Below are positions 59,622 to 64,000 of a DNA stretch of 64,000 bases, piece by piece. The translations under genes and the position numbers were made by a program. A model generated the notes under the pieces. That model was not told where the DNA came from, did not search any database, and saw only the letters and a list, made by a program, of their open reading frames with translations. The DNA is from Volvox africanus. Lineage: Eukaryota > Chlorophyta > Chlorophyceae > Chlamydomonadales > Volvocaceae. How positions within the stretch are numbered: the first letter of the stretch is position 1; every line of letters begins with the position of its first letter. The stretch covers positions 3,639,001 through 3,703,000 of the forward strand of contig BSDZ01000013.1 in assembly GCA_030268105.1 (NCBI GenBank), given 5' to 3'.

Positions 59622-61503
59622 TTTGTGCAAAGGGAACCTATCGACTAAGGTACCTTTCCTGTCGTACCAAGATGTCACACCAGAGGAGGGCGGAATTGTT
59701 GCGGAGCCTGAGGTTAACTTCGCCTTTACGGCGATCGTCAGCGGAAAACAAGAACCCAAGCTAATTGGGCGCAAGGGAACCGATCGGATGATACGGAACG
59801 GCGCCCATGTGTTGCTTGTGCGGCTACGGGTGCAATCGAATGCTACCACCGCGCAGTCCACCGTGAAGGATCTTGAGGTCGAAGCCCTCCTGCATAAATA
59901 TGCTGATGTTTTTCATGACATCCCAGGGCTCCCACCTATGCGGCCTGTTGACCATACAATCCCTCTTGTGCCCGGAGCACAACCCGTTTCACAACCTATG
60001 TACAGGTTAAGCCCGTTGGAGCTGGATGAAGTGAAACGGCAAGTGAGGGATCTGCTCGCAAAGGGTATGATTCGGCCCAGCACATCGCCATATTCTGCAC
60101 CGATACTGTTTGTCGGTAAGAAGGATGGGACGTTGCATATGTGCATTAATTATAGGGGCTTGAATGCGACTACGATTAAAAATCGCTACCCTTTGCCGCG
60201 CGTCGATGACCTGCTCGATAAGCTGAAAGGCTCAGCTTATTTTTCCTCGATTGACCTTCAACAAGGGTATAATCAGATACGCATCGCTGCCTCTGATATT
60301 CCGAAAACCGCTTTCCGGACTCCCTTCGGTCACTTCGAGTACACGGTCTTGTTGTTTGGACTTACTAATGCGCCCGCCACATTTCAAGCAGTGATGGATC
60401 GCATGTTCAGACCGTATATCGACAGGTTCGTCGTTTGCTATTTGGATGATATTTTAATATATTCCAAAACGCGCGAGGAGCACCTGAAGCATCTCGAGCT
60501 CGTGCTTGAGGTGATGAAGCGGGAGCAATTGTTTGCTAAACGCGCCAAGTGTTTTTGGGCGCAGCCGCAAGTGGAGTATTTGGGCCACATCGTGTCGGCC
60601 ACTGGGGTCAGGATGGACCCACGGAAGGTAGCTGTGGTTCGTGAATGGCCCGCGCCTCAGAACCTCACCAAACTACGCCAGTTCTTGGGTTTGACTAACT
60701 ACTTCCGTAAGTTTATTAAAAATTACTCCATTATTGCGGCCCCGCTTACGAATTTGACGAAGAAAGGAGGTTTCGTTTCTCTCGAAGCCTGGACACCCGT
60801 GTGCCAGCGGGCATTCGAAGAGCTCAAGCGAATCGTCGCCGACGACGTTACCCTCTCTTTCCCTGATCACTCGTTGCCATTCCGTGTTGAAGTTGTATCG
60901 GATGCTTCCTTGCATGGAAGTGGCGCTGTATTGTTGCAGGAAGGACGACCGATCGCCTTCACGAGTAAGAAATTCTCAGGTGCGGAGACCCGATATACAA
61001 CCGGAGAGCAGGAGCTGTTGGCAGCTCTACATGCTTTGAAGGAATGGCGTTGTTACCTCGAGGGCCGCCCTTTTACGCTGAAGACCGATCATAAGCCGCT
61101 GACATTCTTGCAGGGTGTCCCTACGCTTAACCGACCGATGGAGTATCTGTCTCGTTTCGACTGTACGTGGGAGTATATCGCCGGCAGGATTAATATTGCT
61201 GACGCTCTCAGTCGACATCCATCATTACATGCTGCAATTTTAGCAGCACCGGTTACTCGTTCGCGCAGTCAGGAGGTGCCGATAGCAGCGGACCTTGCGC
61301 AGCGACTCAAGGTGGCGTATGAAGTGGATCCATGGTTCGCTTCGCCCAACAATGTGGAACATTTGCACAAGCGCAATGATTTGTGGATACGGCAGGATGG
61401 CACGACCACACAAATCGTCGTGCCAAACGACGACGCTCTGCGCTACGATATTCTTGCACGGTTCCACGAGGACCCGTTGGCAGGACATCCTGGAAGCACG
61501 TGA
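59602..61503 (+). pseudogene. T8 reverse transcriptase and RNase H
   Basis: About 633 codons. Linker KVPFLSYQDVTPEEGGIVAE, MRPVDHTIPLVPGAQPVSQ, fingers [20 protein letters not shown], palm [14 protein letters not shown] and VVCYLDDILIYS (catalytic Asp pair), connection [19 protein letters not shown], RNase H VVSDASLHGSGAVLLQEGRP and [17 protein letters not shown], then [20 protein letters not shown]. It enters the integrase zinc finger (HEDPLAGHPGST) and stops at TGA 61501-61503, where T3 has CAT. The RQARW segment after TLN seen in T7 is shortened here. Confidence 0.93.
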
Positions 61504-62736
61504 TTGGCAGAGCTTGTACGACGCTCGTTCTGGTGGCCGCGTGTGGTGAAGGATGCGGAAAACTTCGTGCAAAGGTGCAGTTTATGCCAGCGCAATAAAG
61601 CACTATCCGGTAAGGGCCAGGGTTTATTACAACCTTTACCTATACCAGATGTCCCTTGGGAAAGTGTTTCTATGGACTTCGTAGTCGTGCTGCCCAAAAC
61701 TGAGGGGGGATACGACTCGGTGTTCGTAATGGTCGATCGTTTGACCAAGATGGTTCATTTAGCCCCCTGCACCTCGTCTTGCACCGCTGAGCAAACAGCA
61801 CGATTATTTTTCGATAATGTGGTCCGATTGCATGGCGTTCCTAAAAATGTGATCTCAGATCGTGGCGGTCAATTCACGTCTAAGTTTTGGGAAGCGCTAT
61901 GTCAACTCGTCGGTATGCGTGTTCATTTGAGCACAGCATATCATCCACAATCCGATGGGCAAACTGAACACATAAATCGCACACTGGGCGACATGTTGAG
62001 GAATTTCGTGGGACGCACACCCTCTGTTTGGGATACGTTTCTGACTTCGGCAGAATTCGCACTTAACAACGCTGTTAACCGCTCTACAGGTCAAAGCCCT
62101 TTCTTTCTGAATTATGGATTCCATCCTGCGCTACCTGTGTGGCGAGAATTGGAGATAAATATTCCTGCGGCTAAAACCTTTGTCAAGTCGTTCCTATCCT
62201 GCATGACAGACGCGAAGGCATGTTTGGATGCGGCACAACAACGAACGACGGACTATTATAATAAATCTAAACGGGACGTAACATTTTCGGTGGGACAAAT
62301 GGTATTACTGAGCACTAAGAACCTGCGTTCGCTCGCCGACGGTTCCCGTAAATTGTTACCTCGTTGGATCAGTCCATATCCCGTTGTTCGCATGGTAGGG
62401 AATGTAGCTGTGGAGCCTTCTGACATGAATATCCATCCCACATTTCATATTTCTTTAATTTGCCCTTATCGCGGCACAGCACCCGTTACGAACGACACCG
62501 ATGCCCCTGCAGTAATGGACCCCGGTCCCGAGACCTGGATCGCAGGTAAGCAAAAAGTGTATGATGTGGAACGCATACTGGATTATCGGGTTCGTCTCAT
62601 TGGTCGACAACGACGAAAGCGGAAGGTGCATGAATATCTGGTCAAGTGGACTGGCTATCCTAGCGAGCATAATTCGTGGGAGCCGATGCGGAACTTCTCA
62701 CCGGAAATGAAGCCCCTGTTCGAGGAAGCTCCTTGA
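61504..62736 (+). pseudogene. T8 integrase with C-terminal chromodomain
   Basis: Same frame as the preceding ORF. Zinc finger half VQRCSLCQRNKA; DDE core with VSMDFVVVLPKTEGG, ISDRGGQFTSKFWEALCQLV and [24 protein letters not shown]-like module SPYPVVRMVGNVAVEPSDMN; chromodomain VYDVERILDYRV ... KVHEYLVKWTGYPSEHNSWE. Chromodomain integrases define the chromovirus branch of Ty3/gypsy. The only disruption is the single upstream stop. A polypurine tract follows (GGGAGGGGGGATAGT, 62780-62794). Confidence 0.93.
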
Positions 62737-62794
62737 TCCTTGCAGTCGATGCTGTTCGATGGAGGAGGACGCTGCATACGGGAGGGGGGATAGT

Positions 62795-63606
62795 TGTTGT
62801 ACGCAGGTTCAATCACCGTTTACATTTATGAAGGCCGCAATGCATTCAGATATCATAAAGCATAATACAATCATATTAGCACCATATACCTGAGTATATC
62901 TAGCTAATCAGGCATGTCACATCATCATTCACGACATCGCGCTGTCGGTCAACATGTTTGACTCGAGGCTGATAATTAATGCGCGACCTATCCATTGGCA
63001 TATTATATCACGTAATAATACTTTGAATAGTATTACCTCATCTGTGTCATAAACCATACGCATATGCAAGAATGCGACGATCGCGATGGTTGGGTCGGCA
63101 ACCGAATATCGATATTCGGACCTTTGCATATTGCATGCGTTGCATCCAATAATATCACGAATGACACGATATTTAGAGCAGTCTTACCAAGGTACTCACA
63201 CTTGAGATCGTAATCCAGTGAGACCTGTACTGCACATCGGTATCGCGACGTGATAGGTGCGAGGACGGCCGCCTAGAGACCGAAGTCGGCGCAACGCTAA
63301 CTTTGGACCAAGTATTCGAGTACTTAACTCTATTCGATACACATACATACGATATAATCATTTACATTCGGCCTGAGCTATTCTAGCATTCCATCTGCAG
63401 CCGAGTGATGAACATTGCCCACGGGGTCTGACGGCAGACTGTAATTCTGTAACTGAAGAACATTGTAAGTTGAATCTTTCCTTGCTATTGAGTCTTCCGC
63501 TGTCTACTATTCGGATTGGCTTGCCTTGCTCGTAAGCTTGGTACGCACGCAGCTAACACCTAGACGTGCAGAGCTAATACATGATTGAAGAAGGAAGGAT
63601 ACAACA
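62795..63606 (+). repeat. T8 3' LTR, 812 bp
   Basis: TGTTGTACGCAGG...GGATACAACA. Immediately followed by AATTAGGTAGCGAGACGG, resembling the PBS side of a 5' LTR, so it may serve as left LTR of another element. Confidence 0.95.
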
Positions 63607-64000
63607 AATTAGGTAGCGAGACGGTTCGACTCACGGCTGTCTCATCGTCACTAGCGAAGAGTATCACGAGATAACCTCGCCGGAAAGCTGATACGGTACT
63701 ATCCTCTACCTGAACTCCTGATACAATATCGGTCTGTTAAATAACAACCATCCTTTTGTTACCCGCAAGGTCTTAAGTCCGCAGAAGAAATTCTGTTGCC
63801 ATCACACTTGAAGTCGCCCCCTCGATAGAGTTGGGTATCGGGCAGGATCAGTGGCTGATGAGATATCAATTTGAAGGTGACAACCTACTGGTGGGTTACG
63901 TTACCGTCCACGTCGGAGTTTTACTCGGGTGAGAACTGTACGCGAGAGGAAATCCCTAAGGTACAGTTTTACCTCCACCTATTTTCCTTATGAAGTCTTA
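63607..64000. other. unassigned end of window
   Basis: Starts with a PBS-like motif; no open frame or recognised repeat after it. Possibly the 5' untranslated region of a further retroelement. Confidence 0.4.

Noticed and set aside
56192..63611. Target-site duplication around T8
   Set aside because: The adjacent pentamers (GGGTC and AATTA) do not match.

Overview
The window reads as nuclear DNA of a volvocine or chlamydomonad green alga. The evidence is intron-rich genes with GT/AG splice sites, a pherophorin with a hydroxyproline-rich (SPP)n rod, a GT90-family glycosyltransferase, chromodomain Ty3/gypsy retrotransposons and abundant micro- and minisatellites. Species cannot be fixed. The modest GC, the repeat load and a bacterial relic would suit a Volvox-like alga, which is inference. 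There is no prokaryotic operon structure, rRNA, convincing tRNA or CRISPR array.

The left part (1-31 kb) is a gene region. A GT90 glycosyltransferase runs on the minus strand (5672 down to 817 or beyond, eight phase-consistent exons). From 5.7 to 10.1 kb I find no gene. A 12-kb plus-strand gene (10090-22031) encodes a secreted protein of about 750 residues with an N-terminal Ig-like extracellular region, a proline-rich rod and a C-terminal pherophorin domain. Its introns carry a 290-308-bp-arm palindrome, copies of a dispersed repeat, a G-rich minisatellite and a bacterial-type insert (ftsH fragment plus IS630-type transposase fragment). A Cys-rich extracellular exon (minus, about 25.7-26.1 kb), a degenerate LTR element without reverse transcriptase (26992-29990) and a trypsin-like protease gene or pseudogene (minus, about 30.0-31.4 kb) follow.

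A 44-bp minisatellite array with higher-order structure (31952-32915) separates this from a 31-kb block of nested and recombined retroelements (32.9-63.6 kb). In order: T2, a truncated Ty3 element on the minus strand with a solo LTR inserted in its protease (32918-37312); N1, a truncated non-LTR type element (37313-40810); T3, a decayed two-LTR Ty3 element (40811-47016); T4 and T5, gag fragments with an LTR (47017-50305); T6, an LTR joined to gag-pro-RT (50306-53367); T7, protease to integrase (53368-56196); and T8, a nearly intact Ty3 element with two LTRs about 1% apart (56197-63606). The last 0.4 kb is unassigned.

The most notable signals are: (1) a Ty3 family whose Gag appears to be assembled from three exons with conserved splice positions and phases; (2) the same family separating Gag from Pro-Pol by a single in-frame UAG; (3) an apparent endosymbiont-derived ftsH/transposase relic inside an intron; (4) a 100-bp TG...CA mini-element found in three places; and (5) the chimeric Ig-like/pherophorin protein.
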